Shown in pieces: positions 26,089 through 33,906 of a stretch of DNA of 64,000 nt. The position numbers were made by a program, and so were the translations under genes. Origin of the DNA: Candidatus Acetothermia bacterium (GTDB taxonomy: Bacteria; Bipolaricaulota; Bipolaricaulia; Bipolaricaulales; Bipolaricaulaceae); the NCBI GenBank assembly GCA_024653305.1, contig JANLFW010000002.1:11993-75992 (forward strand), read 5' to 3'. The first letter of the stretch is position 1, and each line of letters begins with the position of its first letter. The notes beneath the pieces are model-generated. The model was not told where the DNA came from. It ran no database searches and worked only from the letters and a program-made list of their open reading frames with translations.

Positions 26089-27513
26089 CTACATACCCCT
26101 GCCGAGATGATGGGGGAAGATCTTCCCTGGGTTGAGGATGCCGTTTGGATCCCAGGCCCGCTTAATGGCGGCCATGAGCGCAACCTCAGCCTCGCTGAAC
26201 GCGAGCGGAAGATACTTGATCCTTTTCAGGCCCACCCCGTGCTCGGCGGTGAGGTTTCCCCCTAGTTCCCGGACTGCTCGGAACATGTCCAGTAAGAACG
26301 CCTCGAGATCACGGATCCATCTCTCCTCATCGGGATCATCGCTCACCGGGGTCGGATGGAGGTTGCCGTCGCCGATGTGACCGTACAGGGGCACCTCCAG
26401 GTTTTGCGCGCGCGAGAGTTCCTTCAGACGGCGGGCCATCTCCGGGATCTTGGCCCGCGGCACCACGATATCCTCCACCGATACATGCTGGTGAAGTGCT
26501 TTGAGGGCCTCGGCGATCTCCCGCCTGGCCCGCCAGATCCGCTCCCGGGTCAGGCGGTTGTCGGCCACGAACGCCTCCTTGGCCCCCGCCTCGGTGAGCC
26601 TTCGGTAGACCATCTCGCCGATCTGCCATACCTGATCTTCCTCCATCCCGTCGATCTGGATGAGCAGGTGTGCCTCACAGTCGTCATAGGGGAGGGAAAG
26701 GTTGAGGTACCGTTCCGATGCCCGGATGCTCAGGCGGTCCATGAACTCGATCGTGGCAAGACCGGGCTGTTCGCGGAGAAGCCCGAGCACCTGGGTCACC
26801 GCCCCTTCTAAGGTTTCAAACGGGACAAGGAGGTCGAGCACGTGCTTGGGCTTTACGGTGAGGCGGAAGGTGATCTTGGTGATGACCCCGAGCGTCCCCT
26901 CCGATCCCACCACGAGCTGCACCAGGTTGTAGCCGGTGACATCCTTAATACACTTGCCGCCTAGGTGCACGATTTCCCCGCTGGGGGTGATCACCTCAAG
27001 GCCGTATACCCAGTCGCCAGTGAGCCCGTATTTCACCGCCCGGGCGCCGCCGGCGTTTTCTGCTACGTTGCCCCCGACATGACAGCTTTCTAATGTGGAC
27101 ACATCCACCGGGTAGAAGAGGCCTTTTGCCTCCACCGCCCGCATCATGTCCCCGAGCACCACCCCCGGCTCCACGGTGACCATCATATTGTTTGGGTCGA
27201 TCTCCAGAATCTCGTTCATCCGCTCCAGGGAAAGGACAATCCCCCCGAAGACCGGCACCGCCCCACCGGAAAGCCCGGTCCCCGCTCCCCGCGGGGTGAC
27301 CGGGATCCGCTGCTCATTAGCGAGCAGCAAGATGGCGGCGACCTCCTCCGCCGTGCGAGGCTTCACCACGACCTCGGGGAGGCGTCGGTAGCGCGCCTCG
27401 ATCTCGTCCAAGCTGTACCGTTCCAAGTCCTCCGGGGAAGTGAGGACGTAGGCCTCACCCACGATCGCCCGCAGCCGGTCCACCACCTCCAGGGTCACCT
27501 CGTTAAACCTCAT
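26089..27513 (-). CDS. FAD-linked D-lactate/glycolate dehydrogenase (GlcD/LctD type)
   Basis: A 474-residue flavoprotein of the GlcD family. The PCMH FAD domain is clear: VVVKPRTAEEVAAILLLAN, TPRGAGTGLSGGAVP, TVEPGVVLGDM, CHVGGNVAENAGGARAVKYG and VVGSEGTLGVITK. The C-terminal substrate domain has YGHIGDGNLHPTPV and LTAEHGVGLKRIKYL with the active-site histidines. EtfA and EtfB genes lie directly upstream on the same strand, the arrangement of lctBCD-type lactate dehydrogenase/Etf complexes of Acetobacterium, which drive lactate oxidation with NAD by electron confurcation. A two-component GlcD without Etf is the alternative. The ATG has GGGAGGG. An inverted repeat separates it from etfA. Confidence 0.88.
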   Translation of the reverse strand: MRFNEVTLEVVDRLRAIVGEAYVLTSPEDLERYSLDEIEARYRRLPEVVVKPRTAEEVAAILLLANEQRIPVTPRGAGTGLSGGAVPVFGGIVLSLERMNEILEIDPNNMMVTVEPGVVLGDMMRAVEAKGLFYPVDVSTLESCHVGGNVAENAGGARAVKYGLTGDWVYGLEVITPSGEIVHLGGKCIKDVTGYNLVQLVVGSEGTLGVITKITFRLTVKPKHVLDLLVPFETLEGAVTQVLGLLREQPGLATIEFMDRLSIRASERYLNLSLPYDDCEAHLLIQIDGMEEDQVWQIGEMVYRRLTEAGAKEAFVADNRLTRERIWRARREIAEALKALHQHVSVEDIVVPRAKIPEMARRLKELSRAQNLEVPLYGHIGDGNLHPTPVSDDPDEERWIRDLEAFLLDMFRAVRELGGNLTAEHGVGLKRIKYLPLAFSEAEVALMAAIKRAWDPNGILNPGKIFPHHLGRGM

Positions 27514-27587
27514 GTCTTCCCTCCCTTGTACCTGCAGCCAGACATGAGATGGAACATCGCGAATCCCTCCGGAAGTTATTCGCTTCG

Positions 27588-27661
27588 CCCCGCCTTGGGA
27601 GAGGGTAGGGTGAGGGGGCAGAACGGATTGTCCCCCTCCCCTGGCCCCTCCCACGCCGGGG
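27588..27661. repeat. Long imperfect inverted repeat (REP/MITE-like) between etfA and the dehydrogenase gene
   Basis: A ~31-nt arm beginning CCCCGCCTTGGGAGAGGG faces a ~30-nt arm ending CCCCTCCCACGCCGGGG, with a 13-nt loop; about four fifths of positions pair. The purine/pyrimidine-rich composition is of the kind seen in dispersed intergenic repeats. No second copy was noticed in the window and no target duplications were seen. In mRNA it would be a very stable hairpin. Confidence 0.7.
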
Positions 27662-27712
27662 AGAGAAGAGGCACTGTAGAAACACTGGATCAGCCGATGT
27701 CTCATTCATGTC

Positions 27713-28723
27713 CTAAGGGCAGCTGCTCCCCTTGATCTCCCGCAGGCGCCGGACGAGGCGGGGCAGGATCTCGGCAAGATCGCCCACCACGGCCAGGTCG
27801 GCAACCTGGAACACTTGGGCCCGAGGGTCCTTGTTGATGGCGATCACCAGTTCCGCACCGCGCATGCCCGCCAGATGCTGGATTGCCCCTGACACCCCAC
27901 ACGCAATGTACAGTTTCGGCGACACCGTCTTCCCAGAGAGCCCCACCTGATGAGGGTAGGGGAGCCAGCCCTGATCCACCACCGGCCGGGAGGCCCCCAC
28001 TGCTCCACCCAGGAGTTCAGCCAGTTCCTGGACCCAGCGGAGGCCGTCCGGTCTTCCCAAGCCCTTGCCGGCAGCCACCACCACGTCGGCGTCCTCGATG
28101 TTCGCCGCTCCTCCCTCGGGCTTCTCTAGGCCCAAAAGCCTGAACCGGCTGGCGAAGACCTCCTCGGGGAAGTCCAGCCGGACTACCTCGCCGGTGCGCC
28201 AGGGATCGCGAGGAGCGGGGGGATAGGAGCGGGGGCGCACCGTGGTCATCTGCGGCCGATGATCTGGCGTCTTGATGGTGGCCATGACATTCCCCCCAAT
28301 TGCTGGGCGAGTCTGGAGAAGGAGCCCTGTTCCTTCCTCGATGTCGAGCTCTGTGCAGTCGGCCGTGAGCCCAGTGTGAAGGCGTGCCGCGAGGATGGGC
28401 ATCAGGGTGCGGCCGCTTGTGGTGGCCGCGGCCACGACGATCGCCGGCCGTTCCTCCCGCACCAGCCGCTCTAGGCAGCGTGCGTAGGGATCGGGGTCGA
28501 ACCGGGCAAGGCTCGGATGATCCACGAGGTACACCCGATCCGCGCCATGGCAGATGAGCTCCTGAGCCCCACCCTCAACGTCGTGCCCAAGAAGCACGGC
28601 GCCCAGCGGGACCCCGAGCTTGTCTGCGAGCTTTCTGGCTCGCCCAAGGAGTTCGAACGAGACCCGCTTGAGTTTCCCTTGCCCTTGCTCAGCAACGATC
28701 CAGACGCCCTGCCAGTCTTCCAT
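27713..28723 (-). CDS. etfA: Electron transfer flavoprotein, alpha subunit
   Basis: A 336-residue EtfA. The C-terminal FAD domain has VVVAAGKGLGRPDGL, GAVGASRPVVDQGWLP, QVGLSGKTVSPKLYIACGVS and AINKDPRAQVFQVADLAVVG, which are the family's FAD-binding motifs. There is no N-terminal ferredoxin-type domain, unlike some bifurcating EtfA proteins. It follows EtfB by 9 bp and has GAGGGGG before its ATG. With EtfB and the GlcD-like dehydrogenase it probably forms one lactate-oxidising complex. Confidence 0.93.
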   Translation of the reverse strand: MEDWQGVWIVAEQGQGKLKRVSFELLGRARKLADKLGVPLGAVLLGHDVEGGAQELICHGADRVYLVDHPSLARFDPDPYARCLERLVREERPAIVVAAATTSGRTLMPILAARLHTGLTADCTELDIEEGTGLLLQTRPAIGGNVMATIKTPDHRPQMTTVRPRSYPPAPRDPWRTGEVVRLDFPEEVFASRFRLLGLEKPEGGAANIEDADVVVAAGKGLGRPDGLRWVQELAELLGGAVGASRPVVDQGWLPYPHQVGLSGKTVSPKLYIACGVSGAIQHLAGMRGAELVIAINKDPRAQVFQVADLAVVGDLAEILPRLVRRLREIKGSSCP

Positions 28724-28732
28724 GGATCCCCC

Positions 28733-29536
28733 TCAGATCAGCGCGTGTTCCCGCAGGAAGGAGACGATCTCCTCCACCGCCTTCTCCGGTGGGGCGTTGA
28801 CGAGCACGGTATCCCGGCTCAAGGTTGGGTAGAACACCTTGACCACGCGGGTAGGGGAGCCATCTAGCCCCACTTCTTCTGGGCTAAGGCCCAGGTCATC
28901 CAGGGTGAGACGGCGGATCTCCGCCCGACGGGCGGAAAGCTTCCCGCGAAAGGTGGGGAGCCTGGGCTCGTTGATCTCCTTGACCACGGTGAGCAAGGCG
29001 GGAAGCGGTGCCTCCAGGCGCTGGTAGCCTTCCTCGGTCAGCCTGCGACACCGTATCCAGCCCGAGTTCCCCGTTTGAGGCAGGCGGAGCTCTTCGATCG
29101 CACTCACGTAGGTGATCGCAGAGAGGTCGAGCATTGCCGCCAATTCAGGGCCCACCTGGCCCGTTTCCCCATCGGTGGCTCGCTCGCCGCACAAGACGAG
29201 GTCAAAAGGTCCGAGCTTTCGGGCTGCTGCGCTCAGGGTGAGGGCGGTGGCCCAGGTATCGGCGCCGGCGAATCGGCGGTCGGTGAGGAGGAACGCCCGG
29301 TCGGCTCCCATGGACAAGGCCTCGCGCAGCGCCTTCTCCGCTGTTGGTGGGCCCATGGACAGGGCGACGATCTCCCCGCCGTACGCCTCCCGTAGCCGCA
29401 GGGCCGCCTCCACGGTGTACAGGTCAAGCGGATTGATGATCCCCGGGATCCCTTCCCGGATCATGGTTCCCGTGGTCTCGTCGATCCGGAGCTCATCCGT
29501 ATCTGGAACGTACTTCACCGCTGCGAGGATCCGCAT
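28733..29536 (-). CDS. etfB: Electron transfer flavoprotein, beta subunit
   Basis: A 267-residue EtfB, the first gene of the dehydrogenase operon. Motifs are AAVKYVPDTDELRID, IINPLDLYTVEAALRL, ALSMGPPTAEKALREALSMGA and CGERATDGETGQVGPELA. The NPLDLYTVEAAL and TDGETGQVGP segments resemble those of bifurcating Etf groups more than mitochondrial-type ones, but residue-level assignment needs an alignment. The ATG has GGAGGG at 7 nt. Transcription starts from a promoter that faces and overlaps that of the GntR regulator. Confidence 0.93.
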   Translation of the reverse strand: MRILAAVKYVPDTDELRIDETTGTMIREGIPGIINPLDLYTVEAALRLREAYGGEIVALSMGPPTAEKALREALSMGADRAFLLTDRRFAGADTWATALTLSAAARKLGPFDLVLCGERATDGETGQVGPELAAMLDLSAITYVSAIEELRLPQTGNSGWIRCRRLTEEGYQRLEAPLPALLTVVKEINEPRLPTFRGKLSARRAEIRRLTLDDLGLSPEEVGLDGSPTRVVKVFYPTLSRDTVLVNAPPEKAVEEIVSFLREHALI

Positions 29537-29576
29537 TCATCTGCCCTCCGTGGTTTCCCGCGATCGCCCCTCCGGC

Positions 29577-29628
29577 TTGACACCATGGTCTCTCGTGCTA
29601 TAATACAGACGTCCATATGTACAGACAA
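29577..29628. promoter_or_regulatory. Face-to-face promoters of gntR and etfBA-dehydrogenase with candidate operator
   Basis: Plus strand: TTGACA (29577-29582), 16 bp, TATAAT (29599-29604). Minus strand: TTGTCT (29623-29628), 17 bp, TATTAT (29600-29605). The two -10 boxes occupy the same bases. A palindrome of the form GTC-N2-TA-N2-TA-N2-GAC (GTCCATATGTACAGAC, 29611-29626) and a direct repeat TACAGAC (29604-29610 and 29620-29626) lie just beyond, in the spacer and -35 of the minus promoter and at the start of the gntR transcript. A regulator bound here would control both directions. Confidence 0.75.
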
Positions 29629-30372
29629 CCCGCGGTGGAGGCTACGGCAGGATTGGACCGGCGCAGTCCGGTGCCACTGTACTACCAGTGCAAGGAAATT
29701 TTCAGATCGTGGATCACCGCCGGAGAGTTCGATTCAGGTGGGCGTTTCCCCTCGGAAAGCGAGCTCCAGAAGCAGTTTGCCGTGAGCCGAATGACCATCC
29801 GGCGCGCCTTAGCCGAGCTGGTGCACGAGGGGTTCCTCGTCCGAGAGCAAGGGCGCGGATCGTTCGTGGTGAAGTCCCGCGTTCAGGATCAACTCGGCCG
29901 GCTAACGAGCTTCACCGAGGACATGAGATCGCGGGGGCTCTCCACGAGCTCGAAAGTCCTCGAGTTCAAGGTGGTCAAGGACGCGGAGGCGGCCCAGAGA
30001 ATGGGAGTGTCGCCAGACGAGGACCTTGTGAACCTTCAGCGCGTGCGGTTGGTGGAAGACGAGCCGATAGCTTTTCAGAATGCATTCATCCGACACCGGT
30101 TCTGCCCGGGGTTGGTGGAGCGAGGCCTTCTTGAGGGGTCGTTGTACAGGGCCCTGGAGGAAGTGTACGGGCTGCGCCTGGGCCGGGCCGTGCAAACGCT
30201 GGCCGCCAAACCCGCCGACCAGTACGAGGCCGAGCTCTTGGAGATCGTCCCCAGTCAGCCGGTGTTGGTCTTGGAGCGCACCACGTACCTGCAGAATGGG
30301 GCGCCTATCGAGTACGTCCGCTCCGTGTACCCAGGCGACCGTTATCGGTTTGTGGTTGAGTTGGTCCGCTAG
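29617..30372 (+). CDS. GntR/HutC family regulator with UTRA ligand domain
   Basis: A 251-residue repressor of the NagR/YvoA type. The winged-helix domain (residues ~15-85) has PLYYQCKEIFRSWITAGEF, FPSESELQKQFAVSRMTIRR and GFLVREQGRGSFV; the UTRA effector domain follows (LTSFTEDMRSRGL, VLVLERTTYLQNGAPIEYVR). UTRA regulators of this group bind amino-sugar phosphates, consistent with the MurQ/NagA/NagB genes downstream. The ATG at 29617 lies within the candidate operator and only 12 nt after the -10; a GTG at 29635 is an alternative start. Neither has a Shine-Dalgarno. Autoregulation is likely. Confidence 0.88.
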   Translation: MYRQPAVEATAGLDRRSPVPLYYQCKEIFRSWITAGEFDSGGRFPSESELQKQFAVSRMTIRRALAELVHEGFLVREQGRGSFVVKSRVQDQLGRLTSFTEDMRSRGLSTSSKVLEFKVVKDAEAAQRMGVSPDEDLVNLQRVRLVEDEPIAFQNAFIRHRFCPGLVERGLLEGSLYRALEEVYGLRLGRAVQTLAAKPADQYEAELLEIVPSQPVLVLERTTYLQNGAPIEYVRSVYPGDRYRFVVELVR

Positions 30373-30388
30373 TGCACCGTCATATAAA
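30361..30388 (+). promoter_or_regulatory. Possible promoter and leader hairpin of the importer/MurNAc operon
   Basis: TTGGTC (30361-30366), 16 bp, TATAAA (30383-30388), overlapping the gntR stop codon. In the leader GTCGTG (30442-30447) can pair with CACGAC (30458-30463) directly before the AAAGGAGGAGG of the binding-protein gene. Confidence 0.45.
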
Positions 30389-30481
30389 GACCAGGGTGCG
30401 AAAGGGGGTGGCCCTCGAGGGAACTTGCGAATACGCGAAACGTCGTGCGTTCGTCAACACGACTCAAAGGAGGAGGTTATC

Positions 30482-32029
30482 ATGATGTATCGCATGTTGG
30501 GGATGTCCCTGGGGGTGTTGCTGGCCTTGGCTCCTGTGGCGATGGGACAGGTCCCGGGAGGGCCCAGCTACGGTGGCATATTGCGGATCGGGATGACACA
30601 AGAGATCCTGAACCTGGATCCCCATGTGGCCACGGCGTTTTCCTCGTTTCGGATCATGGAGAACGTCTACGAAACCCTTCTCGAATTCGATGAGAACATG
30701 GGGCTCAAGCCTGGGCTGGCCGCCAGTTGGTCGATCTCTCCAGATGGAACCGTCTACACGTTCACCATCCGCCAGGGGGTGGTGTTCCACGATGGAAGCC
30801 CCCTGACGGCGGAAGATGTGAAGTACACGTACCAGCGGGTACTCGATCCGGCCACGGCCTCACCCCAGGCCAGCTACCTGGCCTCGGTGAGGGAGATCGA
30901 GGTCACGAGTCCGTACCAGTTGCGCATCACCCTGAAGTATCCCACCGCCTCGTTCCTCACCTACCTCGCGTTGATTTCCATCGTGCCGAGTGACTTCGTC
31001 TCCAAAGTGGCCGACCCGAAGACGACGCCCCTTGGAACAGGCCCGTTCCGACTCGCTGAGTTCGGTCCCGACTTCGTCAGGCTCGTGCGGAACCCAGGCT
31101 ATTGGCGCACCGATGGCCGGGGGAACCGCCTGCCTTACCTTGACGGCCTTCTCTTCCGGGTGATCCCCGACCCGGCCACGCTTCGGGCGGCCATTGTGAC
31201 CGGAGAGGTGGATCTGATCTTGGGGTTTGGCGTCGACGCTACGGCAGTCCAGCTCCTCAGGCCCACGCCGGGCCTGAAGATCCTGGCCGTATCTCAACTC
31301 GCGTATAGCCTTCTCGGCATCAACAACGCCCGACCTCCATTTGACGACGCCCGGGTTCGGCAAGCCCTGAGCCTGGCCATCGATCGCCTGGCTATTGTGG
31401 ACCTCGTCTACTTCGGCGCCGCCAAGGTGGGAGGACCATTGCCCCCATCCCTTGTGGATTGGGCGCCTCTTCCGCCCGAGGACTTGCCGAACTACACACC
31501 CGATCTTGCCAGGGCGAAGCACCTCCTCGAGGAAGCTGGATACCCCGATGGGTTCAGGTTGAAGATCATGCCCATCCCTACCGTGCCTGAGGCCCTACAA
31601 GTCGCCCTGGTCATCCAGGAGCAGCTTCGGCCACTGGGCATTGCGGTGGAAATCGAGATCGTGGACTTCGCCACCTTCCTCAGCCGTTGGCGCAATAGCG
31701 ATTTCGACACGTTCGTGTCGCTCAACGCGGGCTCCGTGGACCCGGACATCCACCTTTACCGGCACGTGCATTCCACTGGGACTACCAACGTCTTCAAATA
31801 CAATGATCCAGCTACGGACCGGCTTCTCGAGGCAGGACAGTTGATTGCCAACCCCCAAGCGCGCCGTGATGTATACGCCGCGCTCCAACGTCGGCTCGCG
31901 GAACAAGTGCCCTTCCTATTCATCGCCTACGCGGATCTCTACGCGGTGGTGAAGGATACCGTGACGGGCTTCGTGCTGTTGCCCAACAGCTCCACCGTGT
32001 TCTTGCGCCAAACCAGCTTCGCCAGGTAA
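30482..32029 (+). CDS. Peptide-type ABC substrate-binding protein (family 5; muropeptide uptake candidate)
   Basis: A 515-residue periplasmic binding protein with a Sec signal (MYRMLGMSLGVLLALAPVAM, then GQ). The SBP_bac_5 core is shown by GGILRIGMTQEILNLDPH, LLEFDENMGLKPGLAASWSI, GVVFHDGSPLTAEDVKYTY, GTGPFRLAEF and FDDARVRQALSLAIDR. Members bind oligopeptides, nickel or glyco-peptides (MppA binds murein tripeptide). Position ahead of MurQ, AnmK and NagA/B suggests anhydro-muropeptides or related sugars. The SD is AAAGGAGGAGG; two adjacent ATGs (30482, 30485) are possible. A hairpin follows the stop. Confidence 0.9.
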   Translation: MMYRMLGMSLGVLLALAPVAMGQVPGGPSYGGILRIGMTQEILNLDPHVATAFSSFRIMENVYETLLEFDENMGLKPGLAASWSISPDGTVYTFTIRQGVVFHDGSPLTAEDVKYTYQRVLDPATASPQASYLASVREIEVTSPYQLRITLKYPTASFLTYLALISIVPSDFVSKVADPKTTPLGTGPFRLAEFGPDFVRLVRNPGYWRTDGRGNRLPYLDGLLFRVIPDPATLRAAIVTGEVDLILGFGVDATAVQLLRPTPGLKILAVSQLAYSLLGINNARPPFDDARVRQALSLAIDRLAIVDLVYFGAAKVGGPLPPSLVDWAPLPPEDLPNYTPDLARAKHLLEEAGYPDGFRLKIMPIPTVPEALQVALVIQEQLRPLGIAVEIEIVDFATFLSRWRNSDFDTFVSLNAGSVDPDIHLYRHVHSTGTTNVFKYNDPATDRLLEAGQLIANPQARRDVYAALQRRLAEQVPFLFIAYADLYAVVKDTVTGFVLLPNSSTVFLRQTSFAR

Positions 32030-32047
32030 AGGCCAACGTGTTGGTAC

Positions 32048-32076
32048 GGTGTGCCGGGGATGATCCCCGGCACACC
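32048..32076 (+). promoter_or_regulatory. Perfect hairpin between binding-protein gene and permease genes
   Basis: GGTGTGCCGGGGA pairs perfectly with TCCCCGGCACACC: 13 bp with a TGA loop, 18 nt after the SBP stop. No T-run follows. A mRNA-stability or differential-expression element is likely, the same layout as in the sugar importer operon. Confidence 0.75.
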
Positions 32077-32091
32077 GCAAGGAGGCCAGCG

Positions 32092-33039
32092 GTGGGAAGC
32101 TATGTCTTCAAGCGCATCTTCCTCCTCATCCCCGTTCTCCTCGTGATCTCAACCATCACCTTCTTGCTGATGCATGCCATTCCCGGTGACCCCGCCGAGG
32201 TCATTCTGGGCTTCGAGACGGTGGATCCGGTCAAGCTGGAAGAGGTGAGGCGCACCCTGGGGTTGGATCGGCCCCTGTACGAGCAATATACCCGTTGGCT
32301 GTTTCGGGCGGCAACGGGCGACTTCGGCACCTCGCCGCGCACGGGGAGGCCAGTCCTCTCCATGGTGCTCGAGGCCATGCCGTTCACGATCGAGCTCGCT
32401 CTCTATGCCTTGTTCTTGGTCGTCTCGGTGGGCATACCCCTCGGCACAGTGGGAGCAGCCACTTCCTCACGGGCCATCGCCGGCCTCGTGCAATTGACCA
32501 CTTTGCTGGGACTATCGCTCCCTTCGTTCTGGGTCGGTGCGTTGCTCATCCTCCTCTTCAGCGTACGGCTGCGCCTGTTCCCTCTTCTTCAGTATCCGTC
32601 ATTCTTCTCGTCTCCTCTCGGCAACCTCTGGGGGTTTTTCCTCCCCGCGCTCACCTTGGCCCTCCCCAGCATAGCTTCCATCATTCGGATGACACGGGCC
32701 TGCGTCTTGGAGAGCGCGCAGGGCGACTACGTCAAAACTGCCAGGGCCAAAGGTCTATCGGAGAGGGCCGTCCTCTTCCGACACATGCTGCGGACGGCGA
32801 TGATCCCCATCATCACCTCGATCGGCATCACCGCCGGATACCTGATCGGCGGGGCCATCGTGGTGGAGCAAGTGTTCGCCGTCCCCGGTTTGGGCAGACT
32901 GGGGGCCCAAGCCATTGTGCAGCGGGACTACCCGCTCCTTCAGGCCGTGGTCTTATTTTCAGCCGTAGGTTTCGCGGTTTCTAACCTTGTTGTTGACATC
33001 TTGTACGTATATTTTAACCCCAAAATACGCTATGCCTGA
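32092..33039 (+). CDS. ABC peptide permease DppB/OppB-like
   Basis: A 315-residue permease with six membrane segments, starting YVFKRIFLLIPVLLVISTITF. Family features: MHAIPGDPAEVILG, RTLGLDRPLYEQYTRWLF, GDFGTSPRTGRPV, the EAA-type loop DYVKTARAKGLSERAVLFRH and VVEQVFAVPGLGRLGAQAI. The GTG at 32092 has AAGGAGG at 7 nt; the open frame extends upstream through the hairpin and is not used. The second permease overlaps its end by 8 bp. No ATPase genes follow, so the importer must borrow them. Confidence 0.92.
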   Translation: MGSYVFKRIFLLIPVLLVISTITFLLMHAIPGDPAEVILGFETVDPVKLEEVRRTLGLDRPLYEQYTRWLFRAATGDFGTSPRTGRPVLSMVLEAMPFTIELALYALFLVVSVGIPLGTVGAATSSRAIAGLVQLTTLLGLSLPSFWVGALLILLFSVRLRLFPLLQYPSFFSSPLGNLWGFFLPALTLALPSIASIIRMTRACVLESAQGDYVKTARAKGLSERAVLFRHMLRTAMIPIITSIGITAGYLIGGAIVVEQVFAVPGLGRLGAQAIVQRDYPLLQAVVLFSAVGFAVSNLVVDILYVYFNPKIRYA

Positions 33040-33892
33040 TCTAATTCTAGAGGCCGGCGCCAGGAGGCGTTCCGTTTTGTTCCGGAACTTCCGGGCCACA
33101 CTCGGGTTGACCATCGTCACGGTCCTCGCCCTGGTGGCCGGTCTTGGTCCCCTAGTGGCCCCTTACGAGCCGACGAGGATGCATCCCGGGGACCGGTTTG
33201 CCCCCCCCTTCGGTCGGTATCTCCTTGGGACTGACTTCTACGGCAGGGATGTCCTAAGCCGCGTCCTCCACGGATATCGGAGTTCCCTCAGCATCGCCTC
33301 GCTCTCCGTGATCTTCGCCATGGCCATGGGAAGTGCCCTCGGTATCACCGCGGGCTACCTCGGCGCTTCTTGGGATACCCTGGTCATGAGGGCAATGGAT
33401 GTCCTGTTTGCTTTCCCGGTCCTGTTACTCGCCATCGTCATCGCTGTGATCTTGGGCACAGGGTTCCGGAGCACGGTGCTGGCGATTGGGATTGTGTATA
33501 TCCCTATATTTGCGCGCGTGGCTCGGGGCCCTACCCTGGTCGTTAAGGAGGAAGCGTTTGTGGAAGCGGCTAGGGGCTTAGGAGCTAGCCATATGCGAAT
33601 CATCCTCCGTCATGTACTACCCAACGTAACCATCCCTATTTTCGTGCAAGCCACGATCAATCTGGCCACAGCCATCCTCTTTGAGGCGTCCTTGAGTTTT
33701 ATTGGGCTCGGTACCCAGCCCCCGAATCCCGCATTGGGGCTGATGGTCAGCGAGAATCGTCCCTACATCCAGCTCAGTCCATGGCCGGTGATCTTTCCTG
33801 GGCTCGCCATCGGCCTTGCCGTGCTGGGGTTCAACCTGTTGGGCGACGGTCTCCGTGAGGTATTGGATCCCAAGCTGAGGAGGACGCAATAG
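33032..33892 (+). CDS. ABC peptide permease DppC/OppC-like
   Basis: A 286-residue permease: RATLGLTIVTVLALVAGLGP helix, YLLGTDFYGRDVLSRVLHG (the LGTDxxGRDxxSR signature), EEAFVEAARGLGASHMRIIL EAA loop, and EASLSFIGLGTQPPNPALG. Start ATG 33032 overlaps the previous gene. DNA around 33000-33060 is clearly more AT-rich than its surroundings. It is followed by MurQ after 14 bp. The expected DppD/DppF ATPases are absent from the locus. Confidence 0.92.
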   Translation: MPDLILEAGARRRSVLFRNFRATLGLTIVTVLALVAGLGPLVAPYEPTRMHPGDRFAPPFGRYLLGTDFYGRDVLSRVLHGYRSSLSIASLSVIFAMAMGSALGITAGYLGASWDTLVMRAMDVLFAFPVLLLAIVIAVILGTGFRSTVLAIGIVYIPIFARVARGPTLVVKEEAFVEAARGLGASHMRIILRHVLPNVTIPIFVQATINLATAILFEASLSFIGLGTQPPNPALGLMVSENRPYIQLSPWPVIFPGLAIGLAVLGFNLLGDGLREVLDPKLRRTQ

Positions 33893-33906
33893 GGAAAGGA
33901 GCAGAG

